Below, one piece after another: positions 44,666-52,896 of a stretch of DNA of 64,000 bases. The position numbers and the translations under genes are program-made. A model generated the notes under the pieces. The model had not been told where the DNA came from, searched no databases, and saw only the letters and a program-made list of their open reading frames with translations. The stretch is from Paenibacillus albicereus (GTDB taxonomy: Bacteria > Bacillota > Bacilli > Paenibacillales > Paenibacillaceae), in contig NZ_CP051428.1 in NCBI RefSeq assembly GCF_012676905.1, positions 1,946,001 to 2,010,000 on the forward strand. Direction: 5' to 3'. The first letter of the stretch is position 1. Each line of letters starts with the position of its first letter.

Positions 44666-46099
44666 GTGAACGAGAAGGAACGAGGCCCGGGCGCGCCGCA
44701 GGAAGCGGAGCCGGCGGCGGAGCAGCGCCTGGAGGAGCTCAAGCGCTATCTGGTCTCCAACCCGTCCAATCGGATGGCGTGGTTTCTGCTGGGCAAGACA
44801 TACGCCGCGCTGGGCAAGGAGGGCAAGGCGAATTACTGCTATCTTCGGTCGGGCCCGATCTACGAGGCCTACGAGAACGAGCCCCACCCGTTCGAAAATC
44901 TGGCGGCGGACGATTGGCTGGACCGCTGGAACGAGCCCCGGCGCGGCCGCATCGCCAGGACGGCTGCGCGCGCCTTGATTCTGGCTGCTGCCGGCATGGC
45001 GCTGCTGCCGGCTGCTTCCTGGGCGCCTGGAACGGCAAGGCAAGCGGCGCAGGACGCCCCGGGCGAGCGGCCGCCTGCCGTGTCCAAGCCGGAGCGGCAG
45101 GCCGAAGAAAAAATCGGCATCGTATGGGTGGACGGAAAAAGCTTTGCGGAAGGGGCGGCTGCTGTCGCTGCCGCTTTGGCGACGTCAGGCGGGGAGGAGC
45201 AGGCCGCAGCGCTGACGCTGCCGGTGACGGGAGCGCACTACCGCTGGCGCTCGGCGGCGGCCGGAGCGGCTCAGGCCAGCCGCACGGCAGGCGGGTATCT
45301 GCTGCAGGAGCCCGAGGGCAAGGAAGGCTGCGACTGCGAAAGCGGCTTGTCGCCGGCCGTCGATGAGGCCGTGCGCCGCGAAAAGGAGCTGCAGGAGCAG
45401 CGCTGGTCGGTCGTCAGCGGCATCCGGAGCTATAACGACCGTTATGGCAGATGGCCTGCCCGATTGGAGGAGCTGCTGCGCCCTTACCCGGACAACGTGC
45501 TGGCAGGAAGGGCGGAAGGCATGGAGGCGCGGTTCGCCGAGTGGCTGCAGGAAGCGCAGGAGAAGAAGACGGCGGCCGCGCAAGGCTCGGCCGGCGGTGC
45601 CGCTCCTGAGGCGGAGCCGGGCCGCGGGCGGCTCGCGCAGGCGATGGAGGACCGCTACCGCATCGTCGTCGATACGAAGTCCCGCCGGCTCGCCCTATTC
45701 AGCGGTCCTGTGGCGGTTCGGGTCTATGCGGCAGGACTCGGGGGCGAACGGACGCCGCTCGGCCGCTTCGAAATCAGCGAGAAGGTGCGGAATCCGAATG
45801 GAAGCGCGACCGGCAGCTTCGGCAGCCGCGGCATGACGCTCTCCGATACCCGGTATGCCATCCACGGAACGGACGAGCCGGACTCCGTCGGCAAGGACGA
45901 GTCCCTCGGCTGCGTCCGGCTCGGCAGGGAAGAGGTGGAGGAGCTGTACGACCTGGTCCCGATCGGCACGCCGGTGACGATCCAGGAAGGCGGGCTGGAG
46001 CGGCTGCAGCCCGAATCCGGGCAGCCGAAAAAGAGCCGGTACCGGGTCGAACCCGCGGCTCTCGAGGAAAACCCCGGCAAGCGCTACGACTGGCTGTAG
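44666..46099 (+). CDS. L,D-transpeptidase (YkuD domain) with cytosolic TPR-like head
   Basis: A 477-residue protein with GTG start behind AAAGGGAG. Residues 20-70 look like a TPR-type helical hairpin (LEELKRYLVSNPSNRMAWFL). A membrane helix follows at about 100-120 (ARTAARALILAAAGMALL), then a spacer and, from about 325, a YkuD catalytic domain. The active site is IHGT...SLGCVRLG with Cys416. It forms or remodels peptidoglycan cross-links outside the cell. The N-terminal cytosolic TPR-like part is unusual and could connect it to an internal partner. Confidence 0.85.
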   Translation: MNEKERGPGAPQEAEPAAEQRLEELKRYLVSNPSNRMAWFLLGKTYAALGKEGKANYCYLRSGPIYEAYENEPHPFENLAADDWLDRWNEPRRGRIARTAARALILAAAGMALLPAASWAPGTARQAAQDAPGERPPAVSKPERQAEEKIGIVWVDGKSFAEGAAAVAAALATSGGEEQAAALTLPVTGAHYRWRSAAAGAAQASRTAGGYLLQEPEGKEGCDCESGLSPAVDEAVRREKELQEQRWSVVSGIRSYNDRYGRWPARLEELLRPYPDNVLAGRAEGMEARFAEWLQEAQEKKTAAAQGSAGGAAPEAEPGRGRLAQAMEDRYRIVVDTKSRRLALFSGPVAVRVYAAGLGGERTPLGRFEISEKVRNPNGSATGSFGSRGMTLSDTRYAIHGTDEPDSVGKDESLGCVRLGREEVEELYDLVPIGTPVTIQEGGLERLQPESGQPKKSRYRVEPAALEENPGKRYDWL

Positions 46100-46115
46100 G
46101 CCGAGCTCCGCGCGC

Positions 46116-46256
46116 TTAGGAATAAACGATCAGCAGCGTGATCATCGCGACCGCGAAGATGCCGAAGACGGCCGAAAAGACGGCGATCGCCTTGCGGTTC
46201 GGCTCTTCCTTCTGGACCTGCTTCATCGTGGGAGGCTTTCGTTTTGCAGCGCTCAT
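46116..46256 (-). CDS. 46-residue single-helix membrane protein, unknown
   Basis: A basic head (MSAAKRKPPTMKQVQKEEPN) and one C-terminal membrane helix (IAVFSAVFGIFAVAMITLL). ATG 46256 is chosen over an ATG three codons upstream because AAAGGGG is then eight bases away. Family not recognised. Confidence 0.55.
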   Translation of the reverse strand: MSAAKRKPPTMKQVQKEEPNRKAIAVFSAVFGIFAVAMITLLIVYS

Positions 46257-46452
46257 CGTGTTCATCCCCTTTCCTGCCGGCCGCCGCGGGCCTGTCTGTT
46301 CTTATTGTAATCGCTTGCGCGCCGGACCGGCAATAGTCCGATCCGGGCGGGGGGAAGTTCTTGTCTGCAAGCGCTCGCTTTCCGCGCCGCTCTTTCCTTT
46401 TCGGGCGGAACGCGATAAACTGAAGGGCAGAGCATTTTCTGTAGGAACGGGA

Positions 46453-47559
46453 GTGAAGGGGTTGCTGTATCAATCGGTTTTGAAGCCGGTGTTCTTCCGC
46501 ATGGACCCGGAAAAAGCCCATCACCTGGTCATCGACGGGCTGCATCAAGCGTCCCGCGTGCCGGGCATGGCTTCGATGCTGGAGGGCTTGTACGGCGTGC
46601 CTGACCTGCCCGAGCTGCGCATGGAGCTGTTCGGCCTCGACTTCCGCCATCCGGTCGGACTGGCGGCGGGCCTGGACAAGAACGCCAAGTCCGTCCCCGG
46701 ATTTTCCAGCGTCGGATTCGGATTCATGGAGGTCGGCACGGTGACGCCTCTGGCGCAGCCGGGCAACGAGCTGCCGAGGCTGTTCCGCCTCCCGTCGGAC
46801 GAAGCGCTGATTAATCGGATGGGCTTCAACAACGACGGGGCAGATGCGATGGCGGGGCGGCTCGCGGCGCTGGAGCGGCGCAAGATTCCCGTCTTCGTCA
46901 ACATCGGCAAGAACAAGTCGACGCCGAACGAGCTCGCCCATCAAGACTACATAACCTGCATCCGCAAGCTGCATGAGCATGCCGACCTGTTCGTCGTGAA
47001 CATCAGCTCGCCCAATACGCCGGATCTGCGAGCGCTGCAGCACGGCGACGAGCTGCGCACGCTGCTCGCCGCGGTCACCTCGGAGATCGCCGCCCAGGCG
47101 TCCCGTTCCGGCGCGCGTCCGAAGCCCGTACTCGTCAAGATCGCCCCGGACATGACCGGCGAACAGCTCGCGCTGACCGCGGAGACGATCGCCGAGAGCG
47201 GCGTCAGCGGCATCATCGCGACCAATACGACGCTGAGCCGCGACGGGCTCGGCCATGCGAACCGCGGCGAAGCCGGCGGCCTCAGCGGCCGTCCGCTGCG
47301 CGAGCGCTCGACGGAGGTCGTCTCCGAGCTGTACCGGAAGACCGGCGGCAAGCTGCCGATCATCGGCTCGGGGGGCATCTTCACGGCCGAGGATGCCTAC
47401 GCCAAGATCAAGGCCGGAGCGTCGCTCGTGGAAATCTACACGTCCATGATCTACCGCGGCCCGGGCATCGTCAAGGATATCGCGGCCGGACTCGTCGCGC
47501 TGCTGCGCCGAGACGGCTACGGCTCGATCGAGGAGGCTATCGGCGCCGATCATCAATGA
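46453..47559 (+). CDS. pyrD: Dihydroorotate dehydrogenase, quinone-dependent (class 2)
   Basis: A 368-residue FMN enzyme of pyrimidine synthesis that oxidises dihydroorotate with membrane quinone. The N-terminal helix (LLYQSVLKPVFFRMDPEKAH) is the class 2 quinone/membrane-binding element. The catalytic base is serine in NISSPNTPDLR, as in class 2 enzymes. GLAAGLDKNAKSV and NRMGFNNDG bind FMN and substrate. GTG 46453 is chosen over TTG 46462 for spacing. It is separate from any pyr operon. Confidence 0.93.
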   Translation: MKGLLYQSVLKPVFFRMDPEKAHHLVIDGLHQASRVPGMASMLEGLYGVPDLPELRMELFGLDFRHPVGLAAGLDKNAKSVPGFSSVGFGFMEVGTVTPLAQPGNELPRLFRLPSDEALINRMGFNNDGADAMAGRLAALERRKIPVFVNIGKNKSTPNELAHQDYITCIRKLHEHADLFVVNISSPNTPDLRALQHGDELRTLLAAVTSEIAAQASRSGARPKPVLVKIAPDMTGEQLALTAETIAESGVSGIIATNTTLSRDGLGHANRGEAGGLSGRPLRERSTEVVSELYRKTGGKLPIIGSGGIFTAEDAYAKIKAGASLVEIYTSMIYRGPGIVKDIAAGLVALLRRDGYGSIEEAIGADHQ

Positions 47560-47577
47560 CAGACAGGAGGCGGACGG

Positions 47578-48396
47578 ATGGACGGCCGGGATTGGAATCT
47601 TTTTTTGCAGCCTTATGAACAGGCAGTCGAGGAAATGAAGGTCAAATTCAAAACGCTCCGTTCGGAATTGAAGGCCAGGGAGTCCTACGCTCCCATCGAA
47701 TTCGTCACCGGCAGGGTGAAGAAAATCTCCAGCATCCTCGAAAAGGCGCGCAGGCTGAGCGTGCCGATGGATCAGCTGGAGACGGGCATCGAGGACATCG
47801 CCGGCATCCGCATCATGTGCCAGTTCGTCGACGACATCACGCGCGTGGCCGCGATCGTCCGCTCGAGGCAGGATCTGAAGCTCGTCTATGAGAAGGATTA
47901 TGTGACGAACTACAAGGACAGCGGCTACCGCAGCTATCATATGATCGTGGAATATCCCGTGCAGACGGCGCTCGGATTCAAGAAGGTGCTGGCGGAGATC
48001 CAGATCCGCACGCTCGCGATGAATTTCTGGGCGACGATCGAGCACTCGCTCAACTACAAATTCAAGGAGAGCCTGCCCGATGACGTGAAGCTTCGGCTGC
48101 GCAAGGCGGCGGAGGCGGCGTTCAACCTCGACAATGAAATGTCGAGCATCCGCAGCGAGATTCTCGACGCGCAGATCGGCTTCGAGGAAGGCTCCAACAT
48201 CGTCAATAAGGTGCTGAGCGACATCCAGGACTTGTATTTCTACCGCAAGGTGCGGGAGGCGGTGCAATTCCAGCTCAAGTTCAACGAGCTGTGGGAGCAG
48301 GGGGACACGTTCGGCCTCAAGCAGCTGTCCGGCGAAATCCAGTCCTCGCTGCACAAGGCCCGCAAGAGCCCGCCGCAGGCCGAAGAGCTGGAGTAA
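47578..48396 (+). CDS. Small alarmone synthetase, RelQ/YjbM type
   Basis: A 272-residue GTP pyrophosphokinase with only the synthetase domain. Motifs: GRVKKISSILEKARR, EDIAGIRIMCQF, DYVTNYKDSGYRSYHMI and EIQIRTLAMNFWATIEHSL. It makes (p)ppGpp without hydrolase activity. Bacillus RelQ has about 211 residues; this protein has an extra C-terminal helical region of about 60 residues. It begins 18 bases after pyrD, so the two are probably coexpressed. Confidence 0.9.
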   Translation: MDGRDWNLFLQPYEQAVEEMKVKFKTLRSELKARESYAPIEFVTGRVKKISSILEKARRLSVPMDQLETGIEDIAGIRIMCQFVDDITRVAAIVRSRQDLKLVYEKDYVTNYKDSGYRSYHMIVEYPVQTALGFKKVLAEIQIRTLAMNFWATIEHSLNYKFKESLPDDVKLRLRKAAEAAFNLDNEMSSIRSEILDAQIGFEEGSNIVNKVLSDIQDLYFYRKVREAVQFQLKFNELWEQGDTFGLKQLSGEIQSSLHKARKSPPQAEELE

Positions 48397-48432
48397 GCCG
48401 CTCGCGTAAAAGGCAGGCAAGAAGGATCGCAG

Positions 48433-48459
48433 GCGGAGCCGACGAGGCTCCGCTTTTTT
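48433..48459 (+). terminator. Terminator after relQ-like gene
   Basis: GCGGAGCC and GGCTCCGC with GACGA loop and six T residues. Confidence 0.88.
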
Positions 48460-48493
48460 CTTGAAGGCAGCCGCAATAAAAGGAGGTTGAGCC

Positions 48494-49294
48494 ATGAGCC
48501 GGAGAATCAGGCTGGACAAGCTGCTCTCGAGCATGGGGCATGGGTCGCGAGCCGAGATCAAGCGGATCGTCAAGGCTGGCCGCGTCGCCGTAGACGGGCA
48601 GGCCGAGAAGGACAGCGGTCGGATCGTCGACCCGCAGCAGGAAAAGGTCGAGCTGGACGGGCAGACCGTCCTTTTCCGCGACAAAATTTATCTGATGCTC
48701 CATAAGCCTCCCGGCGTCATCTCGGCGACGGAGGATGGTCGCGAGCGCACCGTCATCGATCTGCTCGCGCCGGAGGATCGCGTGCTGGAGCCGTTCCCGG
48801 TCGGCCGGCTCGACAAGGACACGGTCGGGCTGCTGCTGCTCACGAACGACGGCCAGCTCGCGCACGAGCTGCTCTCCCCGCGCAAGCATGTGCCCAAGAC
48901 GTACGAGGCGCTCGTGCGGTCGGCCGATCCGGTCGGAGAGCGGGAAAGAGCGCTGTTCCAGACCGGAGTCGAGCTGGACGACGGCTATGTGACGATGCCG
49001 GCCGAGCTGGAGGTTCTCGGCTCGCGGGAGGCGGACTCGGCCGATCCCGGGGAGGAAGCGGACGGCGGCGTGCTGTCGTCCATCCGGCTGACGATCCGCG
49101 AAGGCAAGTTCCACCAGGTGAAGCGCATGTTCCAGGCCGCCGGAGGCCGGGTCGTCCATCTCAAGCGGGTGTCCATGGGACCGCTTGTCCTCGACGACAG
49201 GCTGCCGATCGGCTCGTACCGGGAGCTGACCGAGGAGGAGCTGGCCTCGCTGCAGGCCGACGCGCTCAAGGCGTACCGGGAGAAGCTGCGGTAA
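48494..49294 (+). CDS. Pseudouridine synthase, RsuA/RluB family
   Basis: A 266-residue RNA-modifying enzyme. The S4 domain (MSRRIRLDKLLSSMGHGSRA) is followed by the catalytic domain with FPVGRLDKDTVGLLLLTNDG, where the Asp of GRLDKDT is catalytic, and by HQVKRMF. Members modify 16S or 23S rRNA; the target cannot be fixed from this sequence. Start ATG 48494 behind AAGGAGG. Confidence 0.92.
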   Translation: MSRRIRLDKLLSSMGHGSRAEIKRIVKAGRVAVDGQAEKDSGRIVDPQQEKVELDGQTVLFRDKIYLMLHKPPGVISATEDGRERTVIDLLAPEDRVLEPFPVGRLDKDTVGLLLLTNDGQLAHELLSPRKHVPKTYEALVRSADPVGERERALFQTGVELDDGYVTMPAELEVLGSREADSADPGEEADGGVLSSIRLTIREGKFHQVKRMFQAAGGRVVHLKRVSMGPLVLDDRLPIGSYRELTEEELASLQADALKAYREKLR

Positions 49295-49396
49295 AAAACA
49301 GCTATAGCCAAGTTGTTTCTTGCCGAAGGATGGAAAGCTATGGCTTAATAGAGATGTCGGGCCGACACATCCTCTAGTGGAAGGAGGCTGATTGAA

Positions 49397-49429
49397 ATGG
49401 ATCAGGCATACGAGGTGGTCTCCGCGTAA
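49397..49429 (+). CDS. Ten-residue leader-like peptide
   Basis: ATG 49397 with a perfect AAGGAGG site (49381-49387) encodes MDQAYEVVSA and stop. Its last codons and stop lie in the left arm of a hairpin (49418-49425 with 49431-49438), which is followed by a terminator. The arrangement resembles a translated leader that controls hairpin formation. It has no run of one amino acid that would name a signal. Confidence 0.4.
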   Translation: MDQAYEVVSA

Positions 49430-49447
49430 AGCGGAGGCCCGTGCCAT

Positions 49448-49485
49448 GAGGGAGGCCGGGAGGCCTCCCTTCGTCTTTTTTTTTT
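49448..49485 (+). terminator. Terminator in the leader before the CD3324-family gene
   Basis: GGGAGGCC (49450-49457) and GGCCTCCC (49462-49469) with a GGGA loop, then TCGTC and ten T residues. It lies 100 bases before the next gene and just after a second hairpin. Confidence 0.85.
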
Positions 49486-49585
49486 CGTCTAGCAGGAAAC
49501 CCGTCGTCCGCAAACGAATACAATTGGAATGGCGATACCGCCACCCCCCATCGCAGGGGCAAATTTCGAAAGGAGGAAGCGCAAA

Positions 49586-49726
49586 ATGAACAATCAAATC
49601 GTTCGTGTTGCTGCAAACGCAAAAGGCATCGTTGCCGCAAGCCGCCGTCTGGTCGTAAAGGGTTATGCAATCGAGGAGGTAGGAAACCTTGAACTACAAA
49701 AATGGAAAAGACGTGCTTCCCCCTAG
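49586..49726 (+). CDS. 46-residue basic peptide, unknown, overlapping the next gene
   Basis: ATG 49586 behind a strong GAAAGGAGG. The product is basic and alanine-rich (MNNQIVRVAANAKGIVAASR). It overlaps the CD3324-family gene by 38 bases in a different frame, and that gene's ribosome site lies inside it. Translational coupling is likely. Lower GC than the surroundings at its start. Confidence 0.5.
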   Translation: MNNQIVRVAANAKGIVAASRRLVVKGYAIEEVGNLELQKWKRRASP

Positions 49727-50027
49727 TCTGCTGAAAGAGCTGCAGAAATACATCAACGGGGAATTGATCTACATCCCGAAGCAGCAGGAGCGCCGCGCCG
49801 CATGGGGCGAGCTGAGCGGGTCGCGCAAGCTCATCCAGCGCCGCAACGAGGACATCTACCGCTGCTATCTGAAGGGATTGACGCTGGCCGACCTGGAGAA
49901 GAAGTTCCATCTCTCCGTCGAAAGCCTGCGCAAGATCGTCGTCAAAATGCGCGCTGCAGGCGTCCGCCTGGAGACCGCCGCCGGCTCGCCGGCCATCCGC
50001 CACGAAGGCAGCGGCGTCCACTCTTGA
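49689..50027 (+). CDS. CD3324 family protein (Mor-like HTH)
   Basis: A 112-residue protein starting TTG 49689 after GAGGTAGG. The N-terminal NYKNGKDVLPPSLLKELQKY and the motif YIPKQQERRAAWGE are typical of CD3324-family proteins. The C-terminal half contains a helix-turn-helix (LADLEKKFHLSVESLRKIV) as in Mor/C-like activators. A small DNA-binding protein of unknown target. Confidence 0.78.
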   Translation: MNYKNGKDVLPPSLLKELQKYINGELIYIPKQQERRAAWGELSGSRKLIQRRNEDIYRCYLKGLTLADLEKKFHLSVESLRKIVVKMRAAGVRLETAAGSPAIRHEGSGVHS

Positions 50028-50088
50028 TGCGCCCGCCGGCACGGCGGCTCGCGGAGCAGCGCACCGAATGCAAGCTTAACTTAACCGC

Positions 50089-50126
50089 AAAGAAACCGCC
50101 CTTCCGGAGAAAGGCGGTTTCTTTGC
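50089..50126. terminator. Bidirectional terminator
   Basis: AAAGAAACCGCC and GGCGGTTTCTTT around a CTTCCGGAGAAA loop, between the CD3324 gene and the convergent YjcZ gene. Confidence 0.82.
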
Positions 50127-50136
50127 GTGACTTGCT

Positions 50137-50235
50137 TTAGTACAGGAAAACCTGGGAAACGATAACGAGCAGGATGAACAGCACCAGAATCGTAGCGGTG
50201 CCGGTATAACCTCCACCGAAGCCTGCGACGGACAT
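50137..50235 (-). CDS. YjcZ family sporulation mini-protein (second copy)
   Basis: A 32-residue protein with Gly-rich head (SVAGFGGGYTG) and one helix (ATILVLFILLVIVSQVFLY). GAGGAGGG precedes ATG 50235. The ILVLFILLVI core is identical to that of the copy at 31863-31973, so they are paralogues; both are followed by sporulation-neutral neighbours. Confidence 0.88.
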   Translation of the reverse strand: MSVAGFGGGYTGTATILVLFILLVIVSQVFLY

Positions 50236-50365
50236 TGGATTCCCTCCTCTGACCAAGCGGCAGCTTTTGAGCTGCTTTGTACTTCAGTCTATGCCCGCCC
50301 GCTTGATTGGTCCGGGGCAAACGCCCGAATGTCCGAGAAATAGGCTCGGGCGAGGGGGAGGGCCG

Positions 50366-52084
50366 TTACCGGCCGCGCTTGCCCTGGCCGCCGGAGCGTC
50401 CGCCCGGAGAAGGCTTGCCGCTGCGTCCGCCCGGCTTGGCTCCGCCCGCGCGAGGCGAGGAGGAGCGTCCGCCGCTTGAGGCAGGCTTGCTGCCGCGGCC
50501 GAAGCCTGCGGAGCGGGTGCCGCCGGAAGTGGGCTTGCCGCTGCGCGGTCCAGCGGCCGAGCGGGCAGCCGTGCCGCGGCCGGCCCCTGCGGAGCCGCCG
50601 CGGGCGCTGCCGCCGCCGCTGCGGGCTCCGCCGCCGCCGCTGCGGGCTCCGCCGCGCGGCTCGTCGCTCCAGCTGGCGACGCGAGCTTCCGGGCGGGCGC
50701 CAGCGGAGCGGGCGGATGAGCTGCTGCGAGCCGCGTCGCTGCGGGAGGAAGCGCCGCGAGCCGTGCCGCGTGCTTCGTCGCGGCGGCCGAAGCCGCCGGA
50801 GCGGGAGGCGCTGCCAGCATGGGCTGCCGCGCCTGTGCCGCTTTTGCGGCCGCCGCCAGCACGGGAGCCGCCAGCGCGCGCCCCGCCGCGCGAGGATGCG
50901 TCGCTTGTCCGCCGCGGACGCGCTTTCCCAGGCTCGTCCTGGTCCGCCGAAGCGCCCTGGCCGACGCCGTACTTGGAGCCGGGCACATGCTTGAGCTTGG
51001 CGCGGATCTTCTGCTCGATCGTCTCCAGGCTCATCCGGTCGCGCGGAGTGGCGAACGTGATGGCGACGCCGGACTCGCCCGCGCGTCCGGTGCGGCCGAT
51101 GCGGTGGATGTACGTGTCGCCGTCGGTCGGCGCGTCATAGTTGAACACATGAGTGACGCCTTCGACGTCGAGGCCGCGCGCGGCGACGTCGGTCGCGACG
51201 AGCACCTGCAGCTTGGCGCTGCGGAACCGCTTCATGACCGTCTCCCGCTTGGCCTGCGTCAGGTCGCCGTGCAGCTCGTCCGCCGGCACGCCGGTTTCCT
51301 GGAGCGCCTCGGTCAGCTTCTTGGCGCGCAGCTTGGTGCGGCAGAAGACGACGGCGAGGTAGGGATTCTCGGCATCGAGCATCGCCAGCAGCAGCGCCTG
51401 CTTGTTGCGGTCCGTCGTATCGACGACCCGCTGCTCGATGGCGTCGAGCGTGACGGCCGCGCTGCGGATGCGGATGTCCTCCGGCACGTCCATGTAGCGG
51501 GCGGCCAGCTGCTTGACCGGACCCGGCATCGTCGCCGAGAAGAGCATCGTCTGGCGCTTGAGCGAGCATTGGTCGATGATTGCCTGGACCTCCTGGAGGA
51601 AGCCCATGTGCAGCATCTGGTCGGCCTCGTCCAGCACGAGCATGCGGATCGAGCTCAGCGTCACGGTCTCGCGGCGCAGATGGTCGAGCAGCCGGCCCGG
51701 CGTCGCGATGACGACGTGAGGCGGGTTTTTCAGCTTGCGGATCTGCGACTCGACGTCCTGGCCGCCGTAGGCAGCCAGCACGGATACGCCGAGCGCCGGC
51801 GCGAGCTTGGCCAGCTCGCCGCTGATCTGGATCGCCAGCTCGCGCGTCGGCGTCAGGATGAGCGCTTGGGTGTAGCTTTTATTGGAATGGATGCCCTCCA
51901 GGATCGGAAGCGCGAACGCCAGCGTCTTGCCGGTGCCCGTCTGGGCTTGCACGATGGCGTCCTTGCCCTGGAGAAGCGCCGGAATGGCCGTCTCCTGGAC
52001 GGGAGTCGGAGTCAGGATGCCTTCCTGGTGAAGCAAGGCGACAAGCTCCTCCCGGATGCCGAGGGCGGAAAAAGGGGATGACAT
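50366..52084 (-). CDS. DEAD-box RNA helicase with long low-complexity tail
   Basis: A 572-residue helicase. Core motifs: [27 protein letters not shown], and [10 protein letters not shown]. The core ends near residue 365. The remaining 200 residues are almost only Gly, Ser, Arg, Ala and Pro (e.g. RSGGGGARSGGGSARGG), a disordered RNA-binding tail much longer than that of the paralogue at 30058. Such tails promote RNA binding and condensate formation in other helicases. Start ATG 52084. Confidence 0.93.
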   Translation of the reverse strand: MSSPFSALGIREELVALLHQEGILTPTPVQETAIPALLQGKDAIVQAQTGTGKTLAFALPILEGIHSNKSYTQALILTPTRELAIQISGELAKLAPALGVSVLAAYGGQDVESQIRKLKNPPHVVIATPGRLLDHLRRETVTLSSIRMLVLDEADQMLHMGFLQEVQAIIDQCSLKRQTMLFSATMPGPVKQLAARYMDVPEDIRIRSAAVTLDAIEQRVVDTTDRNKQALLLAMLDAENPYLAVVFCRTKLRAKKLTEALQETGVPADELHGDLTQAKRETVMKRFRSAKLQVLVATDVAARGLDVEGVTHVFNYDAPTDGDTYIHRIGRTGRAGESGVAITFATPRDRMSLETIEQKIRAKLKHVPGSKYGVGQGASADQDEPGKARPRRTSDASSRGGARAGGSRAGGGRKSGTGAAAHAGSASRSGGFGRRDEARGTARGASSRSDAARSSSSARSAGARPEARVASWSDEPRGGARSGGGGARSGGGSARGGSAGAGRGTAARSAAGPRSGKPTSGGTRSAGFGRGSKPASSGGRSSSPRAGGAKPGGRSGKPSPGGRSGGQGKRGR

Positions 52085-52306
52085 AAGTTGAGATTCCTCA
52101 TTTCTGGATAAGTGCAGCGCGGCCGATAAGCCAGCGTCTGCTTATTCCTTCAGTATAACACGCCGCCGCGGCGGGATGCACATCGCAATGACGCGTTTAG
52201 GGCCGGATTTTGCCAAGCGGAGGAGGTCTGTGGTACTCTTTTTCGCACGAGCCCCGGCGGGAAGGCGCGGGGACCGCTCAGCCAACGGGAAGGGGAGAAA
52301 AGGCAC

Positions 52307-52516
52307 ATGGCCATTCAGAAACGCATCGACATCCGCTCGGGACTGACCGTCGATATCGTGCTCAAGCAGGACCAGCGCTCCGGCAAGCTGACGCGCGGCG
52401 TCGTCAAGGACATCCTCACCAGCTCGCCGACGCATCCGCACGGCATCAAGGTCCGGCTGCAGGACGGACAGGTCGGCCGCGTCAAGGCGATCGTAGAATA
52501 CACCGGGGAGGCGTAA
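52307..52516 (+). CDS. YwbE family protein
   Basis: A 69-residue basic protein, almost entirely the conserved YwbE sequence: RSGLTVDIVLKQDQRSGKLT, then ILTSSPTHPHGIKVRL and GRVKAI. It is probably a small beta-barrel nucleic-acid or ribosome-associated protein; function not known. ATG 52307 behind AAGGGGAG. Confidence 0.9.
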   Translation: MAIQKRIDIRSGLTVDIVLKQDQRSGKLTRGVVKDILTSSPTHPHGIKVRLQDGQVGRVKAIVEYTGEA

Positions 52517-52524
52517 AGAAGCCG

Positions 52525-52836
52525 ATGGCGTTCGGCATCGGCAGAAGGGAGCTGCATGCGTGGAAGCAAGCCGTCGCGCGCGGGGAGATCGCGCTGCTGA
52601 CCCATTTCTGGATCGACGAGCGCTTTCCCGGCATGACGAGCGTCACCAAGGTCGGCTGCAGCGACCTCGGCAAGCTCGAGCGATGGTGCCGGAGCCACGG
52701 CTTCGAGCCCCGCTACATCCACCGCCGCAGCGAATACCCGCATCTGGACCTTTTCGGCGCGCATCAGGAACGGATCTTGAAGGAGCTTGGACAGTCGGAC
52801 CAGCTGATCCGGTTCAAAATCGGCCGCTCGGGGTAA
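52525..52836 (+). CDS. YneQ-like conserved hypothetical protein
   Basis: A 103-residue soluble protein starting ATG 52525, eight bases after ywbE. Sequence MAFGIGRRELHAWKQAVARG, HFWIDERFPGMTSVTKVGC and HRRSEYPHLDLFG resembles B. subtilis YneQ as I remember it. Function unknown. No strong ribosome site of its own, which fits coupling to ywbE. Confidence 0.6.
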   Translation: MAFGIGRRELHAWKQAVARGEIALLTHFWIDERFPGMTSVTKVGCSDLGKLERWCRSHGFEPRYIHRRSEYPHLDLFGAHQERILKELGQSDQLIRFKIGRSG

Positions 52837-52896
52837 ACTTGAGCAGTCGCCGGAGGGCTGTCCCGAGGGCAGCGGTCCATGCGCGAGGAGAGGATT

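Noticed and set aside
46084-48684. 866-codon minus-strand frame across pyrD and relQ
   Set aside because: It runs through two well-supported plus-strand genes and an intergenic space; no conserved motif seen.
50560-50700. Tandem DNA repeat near CCGCCGCCGCTGCGG
   Set aside because: It is inside the coding sequence of the helicase tail and reflects Gly/Ser/Ala/Arg codons rather than a separate element.
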